A DNA stretch of 48,916 nucleotides from Papiliotrema nemorosa (GCA_032158125.1 JASKOT010000057.1:1-48916); one strand, 5' to 3'; positions 10,388 to 22,138 are shown, counted from the first letter of the stretch. Program-made: numbers and translations. The notes: generated by a model not told the origin, from the sequence alone.

Positions 10388-12294
10388 ATGGAGAAGAAAC
10401 AGGTGGAAGAGCTCGACCCGGTTCCACCGGTTCCTCAGCTGGAAATTGGTCCTTCGGCTGAACAGACATCTCCACAGAACCCCAGTGCGGAGTCCCATCT
10501 CATCTTCAATTATCTCAAACGTCCGAAGCCTATCCCATCGCGAACCAGGGCAAGATGGATCGTGTGAGTACCTCAGGATGCACGTTATTTCGACTGATTA
10601 GGCAGCATATCGTTGTATGTGATTATGACCTTGGCCGGGTGGGACACCGGTTCGAGCGCACCCCTTCTTCCCTTCTTACAGGAGTACTATAAGGTGAGCA
10701 CATCCTAAGCTCGCCTGATAGAGTGCTGATATGTAGATCAATTATGTAGTCAGTACGTACAACGCAGAAAACAGGGACTCGCAAGTGCTACACTGACTCC
10801 AGTGTCCATGATCTTCGTGACCATGTTCGTGGGGACAGTCATAGCTGCCAGTCTCAACGTCTACCTCACCGACCGTCTAGGATTCGGCTTGGTAGGCCAC
10901 GACCTAAATCCCCGCTGATTTTAGGTCGCGGCGTTGGGGACTGTATCCTACATCATTGGATTCGCTATATCATCCAGCGGATGTCCATACCCCTTGTTCG
11001 CCTTCTCTTTCGCGTTCAATGGGATCGGTTTCGGTTTTCAGGTGAGAACGACTCATTCTCTCCTGGCTGAGAGTGCAGTAGGACGTTGTTGACACGGCAG
11101 GACGCACAGATAAACACCATCACCGCTCGACTCCCTAATCCCACTGCCAAAATGTCGCTTCTCCACGCATTCTTCGGCTTAGGAGGTACCGTCGCGCCTT
11201 TCATCTCTACCCCTTTCGTCCAATATTACTCGCGCAGACCCTATCTCTTGTACACCATCAACCTCGCGGTGGCTGTACTCACCCTGGCGGTGGAAGTGAT
11301 CGTATTCCGAGGTCAGACAGAGGAACAGCTCGTCGGCAAGACGGGGACCAGCACAGAAAACGGGCAACCTGTGCTCCTGCCCCTGGGTGAGATTGTCCCG
11401 CCGGAAGCTGCAGAGGAGGGGGGTCGGGGTGTTGAGGAGCCGAGTCAAAGTCCTCGGGGGCTTCAGTCAAGTGGACACAAGATGAGACGGATCATGACGA
11501 CTCCGGTGGTTTATGTTTTTATGCTTTACTCGCTGCTATATGTGCGTGCTGCCTGACTCCTTGCCAAGAAGCTTCCAACAAGCTCTGAGCTCACTATATA
11601 GGTGGGCTTCGAAACCACGCTGGGATCTTGGGCGGTAAGACAAATCGAAATGTTGAAGCACGGTGACTTATAATAGCCAACCTACCTGATCAACGCTCGA
11701 GGCGCTGATGCCAACGCTGGATATGTCACGTCTGGCTTTTGGGGCGGTGAGTGGAGGCCTATCATTCCCTCGTATACTTCTGAGAACAGGCCTAACGGTC
11801 GGCCGGGTAGTCCTGATCCCCATAACCAAACGCCTCGGAAATCGCACCAGTACCTTCGTGTAGTCAGTCCCGCCGTTCATTGCCGACACTTATCATACTG
11901 TATCGTGCTGAGAAACAGCTCGGCAGTAGCGCTCGCCTTGACACTGGTGGTATGGCTCGTACCAAACTACATCTGTTCCGCCATCTGTATTTGTTTCATC
12001 GGGTTTTTCCTCGCTCCCATCTTCCCCTCAGCGGTAGTCTTGATCACCGAGACTGTACCCGAAGAACTGCATACAGGGGTGATAGGTCTCTTCGGAACCA
12101 TCGGAGGTGCAGGAGCGGCAGCTATGCCATTCGTATTGGCGGCTATTGCAGATGAGGTACGTTGTTTCCTGGTGCTAGGCGGGAGTGATACATACTGATG
12201 ATAGTTTGGATTTTGGGTTATGGGTCCGTTTATGACCGCCACCATTGCGGCCTCAATAGTCTTATGGTGTTTTGTACCTCGACAAAAGGTATAG
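10388..12294 (+). CDS. MFS transporter, fucose-permease / BSC6-like
   Basis: Predicted plasma-membrane transporter. Eleven exons (10388-10563, 10606-10693, 10737-10752, 10803-10891, 10925-11041, 11101-11541, 11602-11634, 11677-11746, 11790-11862, 11919-12156, 12205-12294) give 476 residues. Family features: the first helix motif MTLAGWDTGSSAPLLPFLQ, the helix-4 motif FNGIGFGFQDAQINT, the helix-5 motif LLHAFFGLGGTVAPF, and the second-half motifs TFGLW-like SGFWGGLTVGRV and GLFGTIGGAGAAAMPF. About twelve membrane segments with a hydrophilic central loop (about residues 225-285). Substrate unknown; relatives include bacterial L-fucose permease and yeast Bsc6, and substrates in fungi are rarely established. 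Exon 3 is only 16 nt. The donor of intron 9 (GTCAGT) is weak but keeps the frame. Confidence 0.85.
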
Positions 12295-12607
12295 GATAGG
12301 GTTTCAAGTAGGACATAGAGCATCCGGTGTCGATTCTGATGGACCTGCTGCTACTCAACCGGTCTCTCTTTCGCGTTCTCACATCTTTTCATTGCGAATC
12401 TCACAAAGGCGAACCCTCATTGCAGCTGTGTGCCCAAAATTGCTGTGTGCCCAAAATCGACCCGGTCTTGGAGACATTCGTCCATACGGCCCATCACTAA
12501 AACAACTTTCTGTCGTCACTTCCTGACATGTTCCCTTCTGCGGATGCTTGTCGGCGGATCTGTTATCAGGGATCCACGATGAAGCTTTCCAAGTTACTCA
12601 CCTGTAT
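12295..12607. other. Convergent intergenic region
   Basis: Between the MFS stop and the stop of the small Cys-rich gene. A short direct duplication is visible around 12427-12460 (TGTGTGCCCAAAAT twice). No gene seen. Confidence 0.6.
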
Positions 12608-12937
12608 TCACGCGGACAGACGGATCCCGGTCAACCATGTAAGAGCGATCGAAAACACGGCAAAGGCGATCCAGTTCCGGTTGAGAACCAATTGTCCCCC
12701 GCTATTGGTAGAACCGCCCGAGATGCAAAATGCGATGGTGTTATTTGGGAAAGTGACGTTTTCGAGGTTGTTGAAGTCGTCTACTTTGCAATCGAAAAGC
12801 TCGCACTCGGTAGTCGCTTTGACAACTACAGATCCTCCTATCTGCGAGCAGATATCGTGAGTGGCCGTAGAGTTCTCAAAGACGCAGTGACCAGGTTGCG
12901 CCTTGAGACATAGCAACTGGTTCCATGAATTGGACAT
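12608..12937 (-). CDS. Small Cys-rich protein with hydrophobic C-terminus
   Basis: A 109-residue frame from ATG 12937; the same frame stays open up to an ATG at 13075, but the added 46 residues look like leader. Six cysteines (about residues 10, 18, 30, 45, 50, 70), three N-glycosylation sequons (NST, NVT, NNT), a small-residue stretch GGSTNSGG, and a C-terminal hydrophobic segment WIAFAVFSIALTWLTGI. This is the layout of a GPI-anchored or type-I surface protein, but no N-terminal signal peptide is visible in this frame, so either an upstream exon carries it or the prediction is wrong. A TATA-like CTTATATC lies about 100 bp upstream of the chosen start. Family not recognised. Confidence 0.4.
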   Translation of the reverse strand: MSNSWNQLLCLKAQPGHCVFENSTATHDICSQIGGSVVVKATTECELFDCKVDDFNNLENVTFPNNTIAFCISGGSTNSGGQLVLNRNWIAFAVFSIALTWLTGIRLSA

Positions 12938-13929
12938 TTCGAGTGTTCGAGCTGGAGAGGACGATGTTGCGAGATGACGAGGTGGAACGAGCGTTGTGAT
13001 GAGCTCGGGACGATACTCCTCGCTACTGTGCGGGCGATATAAGAAGGGATCCCGCTGCCTCCTGATACTGTACAAAGCAGCCTTTTCGGATACGCCTCTA
13101 AAGGGCGAAACGTCCGCCTTCAGGCACCAGACTCCCCAGATCTACACGGATGACCCTTGCTTGGCATATCACATGCCACATGAAGCTCGAAATAGATTTC
13201 GCTTGTCAAAAGGAAAGTCCAAGGCCATGGTGCCTGACTTGCGCCTATCTCGACTTTGAATGCGCCACGGGTGCCACAGATCGCGCGCTGGAAAGCCACA
13301 GATCCAGATCTAGTGTCGCATACTTGTAGAGCCACACAGAGTGGATAAACGCCCAGGACACCTCTCACTCTTGTAGGCCTCATTCGTAGGATTGGTCCCT
13401 GGGGGGAAACGTGTTCCGTCCCGTGCTCTAGGAGGCCCTGCGGATGGCAGCTGCGAGTGCAATCATTCACGACGGCATCAGCTGAGACCTTCTTCGACTG
13501 ACTGTAGTAACAGATACTCGGCAACACACTCTGCCCCTCAGCGACTGTTAACTCCCTTCGAAACCTCACATGCCGGCTGGCAGATATCATCGGCAAGAGA
13601 TACGCAACATCACCACCGTCAAATTCAGGTAAACCTGAATCCGCCTTCACAACGTCCCTACGGCTTACACTTCGGGCGGAAGCGCTCTCGGAGGAATGTT
13701 GAAATTGCTCCCCACCAGACTGTTGGCAAGCAGCTCATTCGACGACTTGTTTGCATAACACGAGTCTGCCAACACTCTACGATGGCACTATCAGCACTCT
13801 ACTGCGCACGCCTAACGTTTTCGACCCTCGGAGCGATCTGCGCATGCCTATTCTTGTTCATAGCCTGACTTTCCATTATCTTTCATCTGCATCGCTCTCG
13901 AGAAAGAGCCATGCTCGGGAAGACCAGTC
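12938..13929. other. Long divergent intergenic region
   Basis: About 990 bp between the small Cys-rich gene and the Zn2Cys6 gene. Open frames up to 176 codons occur on both strands (13120-13650 minus, 13392-13868 plus) but overlap each other and show no recognisable domain or periodicity. I take it as promoter DNA. Confidence 0.5.
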
Positions 13930-16056
13930 ATGTCAGGGTTCCGAGGTAGCTCTCCTGGAGTGGGTGCGCATATTCATCTCCGGCAACCGCCAGCCAAACG
14001 ACCCAAGATCGACGGGCTTTCCCCCTTGACCGAGCAGATCGCCGGGCCTCGACCCTCGCAACGCGCTCCGAAAAGTTGCCTAGAATGCGCGAGGCGGAAG
14101 ATCAAATGTGACAAGGAGCTCCCTTGTGGACCCTGCACTGAGCGTGGAGCAGCGACCGAATGTCGACGCGAGGCAGTGTACGTCAAGGGCGCCATTACTG
14201 GTGGAGATCTGGCTCAGCGAGCGACCACTTTGGATACGCTAGCTAGAGAAGTCGAAGAGTTACGCAAGAGAGTCACCCAATTGGAGAAGGGAAGAGTCTC
14301 TCCACCAAGTCACGAGACCGACGGAAGCGATCCTTCAATGTCTAAGCAGCCGATATCGGATGTGGATCAGAGCCAGTTGCCGGGAACCATGGAGGAGATT
14401 GCGCTGGGAATCGGAGAATCGACCAGGTGGAAAGGCGCATCGTTGCTGAACAGCAAAGAAGGAGACACGATAGGTGCGACACAATGGTATCAATCCATCA
14501 CATTCGAAACGTCTCTTTCCGCTCTCCCTTCCCGCCCAAATTCCCACATTCTCGTCGACTACTATATCGAGCAAGTCTCATGGATGGCTTGCGCTATTCA
14601 CGGCCCTTCTTTCGTCTCTGAACACGATTCTTTCTGGCACCGGCTCGAGAGGAGCGAACTGCGAGATGGGCTGTGGCTCGGCCTGCTCTTTGCGGTATTG
14701 AGTGTATCGGCATTCTTCATGGAGGAGGATCAGGCGGCCCAACGGGGATTCTCCTATCAGTACCTCAAGATTGTGGGGACAGCATGGTTCGATAGCGCCC
14801 TTGCGATACTATATCGATGTGGATTATGGACGCGACCTTCGCTGCTGACTTGTCAAATCCTACAGGTCCTTTCCCCTGCTTTCCACCTGTCCGGGAATAC
14901 CAGCCTGCACCAAAACCTCTACGGAGTCCTCATATCTCAGATGCGAGCCATCAATCTACATCTGCTCGGGTCGCGCAAGGATGATACCGCAAACGAGACC
15001 ATCAGCAAGGAGATGGGAAGGAGAATCTGGTGGAATGGAGTGGAAATCGATTGGATATTCCTACCGTACCATCGTTATATCCGTGAGGGATTATCCCTCG
15101 AAGAAGCTAACGATGCAGATTTCTCGCCTCGACAATTCACTACGGCCATGCCGGAGCTCACCGACGAGTCGTGTCCAATCAGCGACGGCTCCATGACTGT
15201 ACAATACCGAACAGCCTGTTACAACTCGGCTCGGTGTATATATGACGCATATGGTCATCTGGGCATATCGGAAGACCCCTCTCATGACCGTGTCTTGGCA
15301 GCTTCCAAACAGCTGGATGCAATAACAGCCGAGCTTCCTGTACAACTCCGCTTTGACCGATCCACGCCAACTTCGTACGGTCTCTTCACAGTGGAGACGA
15401 CTCGTCAACGCCTACTCGCCCTTACACTGGCTTACAGGTCATACCAGCTTCATCGGCCGTTCTTCGTTAGATCCCTGACTGATTCACGGTACATCGCCTC
15501 TAGGGAAGCCTGCCTCACAGCCGCGGACGCCATCACTGCTGTCATTGATTGCGGCTTGCCAAGGGTTTTTCTGCAACTGTGGAACGTCACTGTCAGCCTA
15601 GTAGCTGCTGGTATCATACTCTCTATACAGAGCTTAGAGTCGGCACGAGCTGGAACATCCCTTACATCCTCATCGACCCATCGACCCCGCATTCGGTCCC
15701 TGATAGACCGTTTAAGATCTTCGAATGATCAATCGGGCATCGCCAGTCGAGGAGCGACGTTCATATCCTACTTGCTACAGGTCGAAGAGGAAATCTCAGC
15801 AGGTCGACGGACTGAAGTGAAGTTCACGCGTGACTCGATGCTCGCTTTGGTCCAAGCGGGACTACATCTCGCTCAGAACCACACATCATCCGTGGCGGAG
15901 TCTACACCTACCGGAGTGGGATCACTTGGCTCTGCATCAGCGCAAGGCCTCGACTTGTCAGTCACTGGATTTGCAGACGTATATGGGATGGCATATACCC
16001 ATCAGGGCGAGTTTGATTTTGCGGCCCTTCTGAACGACTTTGTAGCAGACCCATGA
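13930..16056 (+). CDS. Zn2Cys6 fungal-specific transcription factor, intronless
   Basis: Nuclear transcription factor of 708 residues in one exon. The zinc binuclear cluster has all six ligands: Cys50, 53, 60, 66, 69 and 78 (CLECARRKIKCDKELPCGPC then TEC). A short coiled coil follows (TLAREVEELRKRVTQLEKG, about residues 98-116), and the rest matches the fungal_trans middle homology region (DYYIEQVSWMACAIHGPSF, about 208-226, and RRIWWNGVEIDW, about 360). Lacking introns is unusual here, where most genes have five to fourteen; the gene may have come by transfer or retroposition, or may simply have lost introns. The dioxygenase gene 260 bp downstream on the same strand is a possible target. Confidence 0.93.
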   Translation: MSGFRGSSPGVGAHIHLRQPPAKRPKIDGLSPLTEQIAGPRPSQRAPKSCLECARRKIKCDKELPCGPCTERGAATECRREAVYVKGAITGGDLAQRATTLDTLAREVEELRKRVTQLEKGRVSPPSHETDGSDPSMSKQPISDVDQSQLPGTMEEIALGIGESTRWKGASLLNSKEGDTIGATQWYQSITFETSLSALPSRPNSHILVDYYIEQVSWMACAIHGPSFVSEHDSFWHRLERSELRDGLWLGLLFAVLSVSAFFMEEDQAAQRGFSYQYLKIVGTAWFDSALAILYRCGLWTRPSLLTCQILQVLSPAFHLSGNTSLHQNLYGVLISQMRAINLHLLGSRKDDTANETISKEMGRRIWWNGVEIDWIFLPYHRYIREGLSLEEANDADFSPRQFTTAMPELTDESCPISDGSMTVQYRTACYNSARCIYDAYGHLGISEDPSHDRVLAASKQLDAITAELPVQLRFDRSTPTSYGLFTVETTRQRLLALTLAYRSYQLHRPFFVRSLTDSRYIASREACLTAADAITAVIDCGLPRVFLQLWNVTVSLVAAGIILSIQSLESARAGTSLTSSSTHRPRIRSLIDRLRSSNDQSGIASRGATFISYLLQVEEEISAGRRTEVKFTRDSMLALVQAGLHLAQNHTSSVAESTPTGVGSLGSASAQGLDLSVTGFADVYGMAYTHQGEFDFAALLNDFVADP

Positions 16057-16315
16057 CATTTTACATTTGTATTCGCACGATGCATACTACGCTTATCATG
16101 CACAACATGCACATCTCCAAGCGTGCCATGCATATAACTCGGGCTCGAGCTTGGCAAGGATTTGCATGCATACGTCGGTCAAAAGTGCAGTCCCGAAACA
16201 CGGCCGGCTGGTCCCGGACTCGCCCGTCTTATCTAACAGAAGTCCGTCACTCATCCGGAACACTGGAATGTATATAGCTTCAAGCTTTGACCAAGATGCA
16301 GGAGCACTGTACAAC

Positions 16316-17578
16316 ATGCCTATCAACACAGAGACTCACACTCAGACCGCAGCTTCAAACCCCGGCTCACTGAAGCTTCGCGGTGCGTTGAAAGGCGCCA
16401 ACGAAGATGGGGACTGGCGAAAAGCTCTTCGAGATAATGGTGCGTCGACCTACATCGCGGCTATTGACAGGCAGGATGGGCAGTAGTCAAAGGCGTATTA
16501 TCGCCTGAAAAGGCCAAAAAGTACGAAGACGAGGCGTATGCATACCTCGAGTCTTTCGGTATGGGTTTCGGTAGGAATGACCGGTCGACTTGGTTGCCTG
16601 AGAAGATGCCTTATTTCTACAAGGGAGGGCTATTCTACTGTTACGGAGTTGGCCACGAGCAGTTTATCTGGGACGTCAAGTGAGTTTACCAGATTTGGGT
16701 ATAGTCAATGTTGACCTGCATAGGCAAGATCCGGCAGTGGTGAATGCATTTGCCGAGATATGGGGCACAGACGAGCTTGTAGTCTCGTATGGTGAGTATG
16801 TCAAGTCGAGCTGAGTTGACCGGGTAGACGGTGTGAACATCTCCCTACCACTTTCCGATCGATCGCCAGACGACTTTAAGCCCTGGCCACACGTCGATCA
16901 ATCTCCTCTCACGACCACTTTCCACTGTTTGCAGGGTATAATGAACATTCTACCAAACGGTCCAGACGACGGGGGGTTGATGGTGAGTTTATACCTGTTA
17001 CCTACCTGATCAAAAGGTCTTGGAAGGGTCTCAGGCACTGTATACCCAGCTATGGGAGGCGTTCGAGCATCAAAAGCCGGAAGCAGGGTGGAACAAACAC
17101 GATCGTCATGACCACACTCCGGAGCAGATCGACTGGTTGTTGGAACACGGGTGTAAATGGGTCAAAGTCTGTGCCGACCCTGGTGATCTTCTGCTGTGGG
17201 ACAGTGTGAGCAGTATAACTCCAACCGAGTCGTCCAGCTGACGAAGGCAGAGAACTGTTCACTATGGAGAGACTCCGAGATCGGATAACCCTCGAATTGC
17301 TTCGTGTAAGTCGAGTCGACAGAAAAGCCATGGATTCAAATTTACTGCCAGATGTGTGCTACAAGCCAGCCTCACAAGTGACACCGGAGGTCAAGGCTAA
17401 GAGGCGTCTGGCATGGGACGAGAAGAAGGAAACGACACATGATCCTATCACGTTCAATGCGAACACTCGGATTCCACCGCCTGAGCATCCGACTTTTAAC
17501 CATCCGAAAGTGACAGAATTGCAGCAGCCAGTCTTGACCCCATTAGGAAGAAAGCTGGCAGGTTTAGATGATTGGTAG
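16316..17578 (+). CDS. PhyH-type Fe(II)/2-oxoglutarate dioxygenase
   Basis: Seven exons (16316-16439, 16484-16679, 16724-16791, 16828-16982, 17017-17205, 17251-17305, 17352-17578) give 337 residues. The fold-defining iron ligands are visible: HxD in WPHVDQSPLTTTFHCLQG (about residue 153) and the distal His in LLLWDSRTVHYGE (about residue 248), with the 2-oxoglutarate-binding Arg in NPRIASYVCY. This is a fungal relative of phytanoyl-CoA dioxygenase; the substrate is unknown and members range from primary to secondary metabolism. A TATATAG lies 45 bp upstream of the chosen ATG, so the start could instead be a little downstream or this TATA may be inactive; in-frame upstream ATGs exist (16067) but give Tyr/His-rich non-homologous sequence. 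Confidence 0.87.
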
Positions 17579-17863
17579 TTAGACCAGCGCCCTGGTGCTA
17601 TCCTCCCCATGTATCAAATATATCGTATCGCTCGTGTTTATCTTAAGCGAGCACTTCACAATCGGTACAATGGACATGTACGCTTGAAACATGCTGTCTG
17701 ATCAGGGCAAATGGCTAGTATACGTGCATTATTCAACTATGGACCGTCTAATATGTGGGCCTGGCACCAATCTGGCATCGCAAAGGGATCTCCCTGATTT
17801 CAGAGGTATGATCATGCGCTGATACAGTCAGCACACATCTGTAAGATGTATAGCAGGAGCTAC

Positions 17864-19599
17864 TCACTTGTTGGCGCAAGAGAATGCCGAACCAACGGCA
17901 CCAGAAGCGTATTGCTCAATGATGAGCTTGATGATAGCGTATGCGCCTCCGACGGTCATGAAACCACCGACGAGGAGCATGATCAAGTGAAAGGCCCATT
18001 GTGCTTTCTGGACCGTTGTTCCTTTTCTGTGGTCCGCGAAGTCCCAGAGCCAGAGGTGCATCGGGACGATGATCTGGATGGTCAGTCCAATCTCCCAGGA
18101 AAAGGATATCTTCACATACAGCCATAGGGGCATAAGCGATGGCCGCTAAGAGTCCAATGAGGGTACCGAAGAATGGGACTGCCTCCGCAACGACAAAAGC
18201 GATGATACCGAGGGCAACCGTGGACCCGAGCCAAGTAACCCAATGCACCATCGTCTTCTCTTGGAGGTGCCGAGTGTCCCGCAAGATCCGCACGAAGACG
18301 TATTTGGCAGCAAGCTACTGTCAGTCGGATGACATGTTTAAGCATGTATCTTACATGTTGACTGAGCACCGCACCGATCCACAGACCAGGTAAAGCGATT
18401 CCATACGAGATCTTCTTGATCAATGGACCTGCACTACCGAGTGCCGGACTGGAAATGTAAACTATGAGTTAGTCCTTCTCTGCATCGTGGATCGAACGCG
18501 ACATACTGCCGCAATACTTGTACACAACCAACGCAACGATGACGTAGCAGACATTGAGAAGACCCATAGCTGCCGCAATGGGTTTCTTGTACTCTCTCGG
18601 GTTCCGCATCTCAGCAATGCTACCATGAGCGGGTGCAAGATACACGATCTTTTCCCGAATCCAACTCACATCGGGACGAATGCAGATGTTCCGGATGAAG
18701 ATACGAAGATGACCAAGGCGGCGTATACGCCCATGATAAACGAAGGGTTACCAACCACCTGGAAGCCGACATCGGTGACTCCCTCAGGGGCCAGTGGGGG
18801 AGAATCTTGAACTCCTACGGCGATGGTGACAATGGCAACAGAGACGAACAGAGTTGCACATCCGACCCAAGCTGCAGTGTAAGGGAGATCTCGCTTCCGG
18901 ATGTGAGACTCACCCGCCAGGCCAATTTGGTTAAGTTTTGGGAAGGCGGCAAGAGCAGTTGAAAAGACGAATGAGACGAAAACGAACCATACCGTACAGG
19001 CCCCGTGGTCGGACAGAGCGTTGAGGGCGGTTGATACTCCAATGTAGCCACTTCCCGCGACAAGTGTATACCTGGAATCAGATCCAAGCCGGGATGCCAA
19101 GAACTCCAGTTACCCACCCAATGACATAGAGGATACCGACGATTTCTCGATAGACTGCCCCACCAGCAAGATATGCCATGTCTTGCAGACCCTGTACTGT
19201 CAAGTCCCGGCCATTACCTTTGGAGGCCACAACTTACGTGCATACCAGGGTGTCGAAGCCGGAAGGCACCCAAGAGGAACCCAGCATAGGTGTTGAATGC
19301 ACCGAAGCCGACGACGAGCAGTGTACCAGGTACAGCGCCGACTATAGCGAAGACGGACGGGATCGACAGGATACCGACCGAGAATAACACCTTGAACATC
19401 AAGGCGAAAGTACGGTACCTTGTCGTCAGCCAAGCACCTTCGATCAATGAGCGACATGCCATGAGACTGTTCGGTAGTTCTCTCCATCGGCAGTCTGCTT
19501 GAAGACTTCGAGCTCTTCACCGGTGGCAGACTGTTCCACATCCGCTGTCAGGACCTGTGTAGGCCCAGTGTGTTCCTTCTCGTCGTATTTGGGAGTCAT
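17864..19599 (-). CDS. AAAP-family amino-acid transporter
   Basis: Plasma-membrane or vacuolar amino-acid transporter (Pfam Aa_trans, fungal Mtr-like branch). Start ATG 19599 ([13 protein letters not shown]), acidic N-terminal tail ending NYRTVSWH, then about eleven membrane segments with the family motifs [62 protein letters not shown] and [17 protein letters not shown]. Most introns are clean (e.g. 18872-18913). The join between the first and second exon (about 19390-19485) is not: a canonical GT-AG splice (19390 as second exon start) keeps the frame but removes about ten residues expected before GILSIP; the better protein join would need a donor the sequence lacks. The 3' end is either TGA at 17864 (FSCANK) or, via a further intron with good sites, about 30 residues longer. 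Confidence 0.82.
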
Positions 19600-20022
19600 G
19601 TCGGGATTTGCTTGATCCAAGCTGGGTACGACTGTAACTTGTCGTCATGCAGGGTCCTTATGAAGCGATCCCACCATAACCATATCTCGGAACGACTACA
19701 TCCTGGTAGGGAGCGTTCAAGATAGACACGGTCCAATTTCCGACGAGCAAGATAAGGGTTTTCGAGCAATTGAGATAAGCTCCCTCGCTACGCTGAACGA
19801 CCTCGGAAAAATCGTTTATTCCGGACCGTGTTTGTGAAAATGGGGTCATCGGAATCGCGTCGGAATTCCCCAAGCGCTCGAAGACTCCCATGCATGAGAT
19901 ACGTGAGTGACTATTGAGCAACAACTATGAATGGTCCAGAAATCTCCCGCTCTATGAGCGACTCCTAAACAACCCGCCAGACAGAGCCCCTTTTACCTGT
20001 GTGGTCCCCACCTACTACCTCA
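19600..20022. promoter_or_regulatory. AAAP transporter promoter with two GATAAG sites
   Basis: GATAAG at 19751-19756 and 19774-19779, 150-180 bp upstream of the transporter start. GATAAG is the core site of fungal nitrogen GATA factors. Two copies 23 bp apart are suggestive of nitrogen-catabolite control; function is inferred. Confidence 0.5.
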
Positions 20023-21647
20023 CTAGACCTTCTCATCCTCGCCTTCCAAGGTGGTCTGAGCCACATTTGTAGAAGCCAAAAGATCATCCTCAAACTTGTA
20101 CCCCGCAAATTTCCTAGTCGCAGTCCTCTGCTCGAACAGGTAGTCGAGCTGTTCCAATGAATGCCCCTTGTATTCTGGGACAAAGAAGAAAGCGAATGCA
20201 ACCATACAGACGGAGAACGCGCCCCAGAGGAAACCAATCTTGGAACCGATGGCGCCGTACCCAGGATCCTGGATGAAGGGCGAGACAAAGTTGATCAAGA
20301 GTGATACACCGAAACCGAAGAATGTAGCCAGACCCAATACCTTTTCTCGGTTTCGAGTAGGGGCTGATTCCGTGGTGACAATCCAGATGAGGGGACCTTG
20401 CACTCCGAAGGAGAAGTACCAAAGAAAGATCATCCCGACCGATGCTCGGGAGACGGCATCTGTAGGTGTGGGGAATGCAGTTGCGAGAATGGCAACGATG
20501 ATAAGACATGCTCCGCAAAACGCCGAGGTGTTGATCAGAAGACTTCGTCGACCAAATTTGTCCGGGAGGTAGTAGCCGGTTGATACGCCCACAAAGTAGA
20601 GGCAGTAGAGGGCCATTATGATGGGGAAAACATTGGTGACGCCGGTACCGGTAAGGAAGGAGAAGATGTAGGTCGTCATGTAACCGGATCCTTGGGCTTG
20701 TTGGAGTGATTGTACCCCGATCGCGATCAACACCCTTCGTAGATCTGGTTGACGACACAGGTCGGCCCATCCGGTGGATGAGGCCAAGACTTTCTCTTCC
20801 TCGAAAGCCAGGGCGAGCTTGGACACGTAATCGGTCGCGTCAAAGTCGTTTGTAGGTGTCTTAAAAAGAGTATTGGCAGCAACGATGGCTTCGTCGTTAC
20901 GCCTGGTCGTCAGTGCTGGACTAAGAGGAGAGACCGTATGCGCACCCCTTCCAGACCAGCCATCGAGGTGATTCGGGTAGCATGGGACCGACCACCAACA
21001 TGAGAGTCGGAGCAATAAGCTGAACTCCCATGGGGATCAAATAAGCGGAAGCTTCCATTCGAGAGGAGACAGCGTATACCGTACCGGAAGCAACGATTAC
21101 ACCGATGATCTGGATAGCTTGGTACATGTTGATTACGAACCCTCGAGCCGAAGTGACCGATGTTTCAGAGAGATAGATTGGAATCACGTTGCAAGCAAGG
21201 CCCATAGCCATCGAGTTGACCAATTTTCCGGCGACAAATTGACCATATCGAGCGTTGCCTACCGCCGAGGTCATCTCGATGACACATCCCACAATCGAAA
21301 TGACTGAGATGATGTACATGGACATCTTTCGTCCAAATTGACCATTGACGTACATGGCGAGAGCGCAACCGATCATGACTCCTGCCGGTCCGATACCCGA
21401 GCCGAGCGATTGTTTCGACGAAGACAGAGAGCATGTCTCGACAGCTTTGACCGTTGCGGTGGTTCCATAGGCACACAAGAATGCCTGTGCACCCAGAACG
21501 GTTCCCCACCATCCATTATCGTAGCCCTAGTATGAGCCAACATTCACAGTGTCGCTTTCGGTAATGACTCACGAAGAGGATGGCTCCGATCGAGGCCAAG
21601 ACCATGACCATGTACCCCTTCGGGGTGATACCTTCGTAGATCGACAT
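20023..21647 (-). CDS. MFS sugar transporter (alpha-glucoside/hexose type)
   Basis: Sugar:proton symporter family member at the plasma membrane. Three exons (21647-21573, 21526-20946, 20902-20023) give 511 residues. Family signatures: GYDNGWWGTVLG at helix 1, NGQFGRKMSMY after helix 2, PESPRWLVWKGR before the central loop, PDKFGRRSLL in the second half, and PEYKGHSLEQLDYLFEQ after the last helix. The motif VPIYLSE-like NVIPIYLSETSVTSARG marks the Sugar_tr branch. The pattern is closest to fungal maltose/alpha-glucoside permeases, but the substrate cannot be told. Short acidic C-terminus (LEGEDEKV). Confidence 0.93.
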
Positions 21648-22138
21648 CTTTGCCCACGTATCTCCTCGCTAGATTGGAAAAGGCGACTTGATACGGAGAG
21701 GCACCATGGTTGTCGATGCCTATATATGCGTGTAAATGCATCGATTGCAAGATAGTGCAGATGGACACGAAACCGTTTCCCGCGCAGCTCACCCGTATCT
21801 GTCCCGATACTGACCCGCTGAGTGATAAGCTATCGACGATTGGCTTCAGGCTCTCGACGTGCCCGATCTCAGGTGAGCCGGCGTCGGATCAGAGGTGGTC
21901 ACTTTCGGCTTTATTGTTGGGGACTTCGGATAAGCTAGACAAATGGGGCTCGACGGGTCAAGTGTTCCGTATTTGTCGTCGAGGTACGGCCTCAATGAGA
22001 TTCATCCAACACACGGTAAGTAATGAAGTCCATGGCCCGATGCATGGAAGACCCGCCTTGATACTTCCCATCTATATTCTACATATCGCCGAGAACCCCA
22101 TGCTGATACTGAGCCATTGCAATGGGATGTATGTCCAA
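21648..22138. other. Promoter of the sugar transporter and 3' end of the MDR gene
   Basis: About 490 bp; short open frames only. One GATAAG occurs at about 21824. Nothing else recognised. Confidence 0.5.

Noticed and set aside
12548..12913. 121-codon plus-strand frame opposite the small Cys-rich gene
   Set aside because: The minus strand has the more protein-like content (Cys pattern, sequons, hydrophobic tail); neither is proven.
13120..13868. Overlapping frames of 176 and 158 codons on opposite strands before the Zn2Cys6 gene
   Set aside because: They overlap each other, show no domains, and lie where a promoter is expected.
17735..17863. Extra 3' exon of the AAAP transporter
   Set aside because: Splice sites are good, but the family normally ends at FSCA(D/N), so the simple stop at 17864 is preferred; left as an option in the entry.
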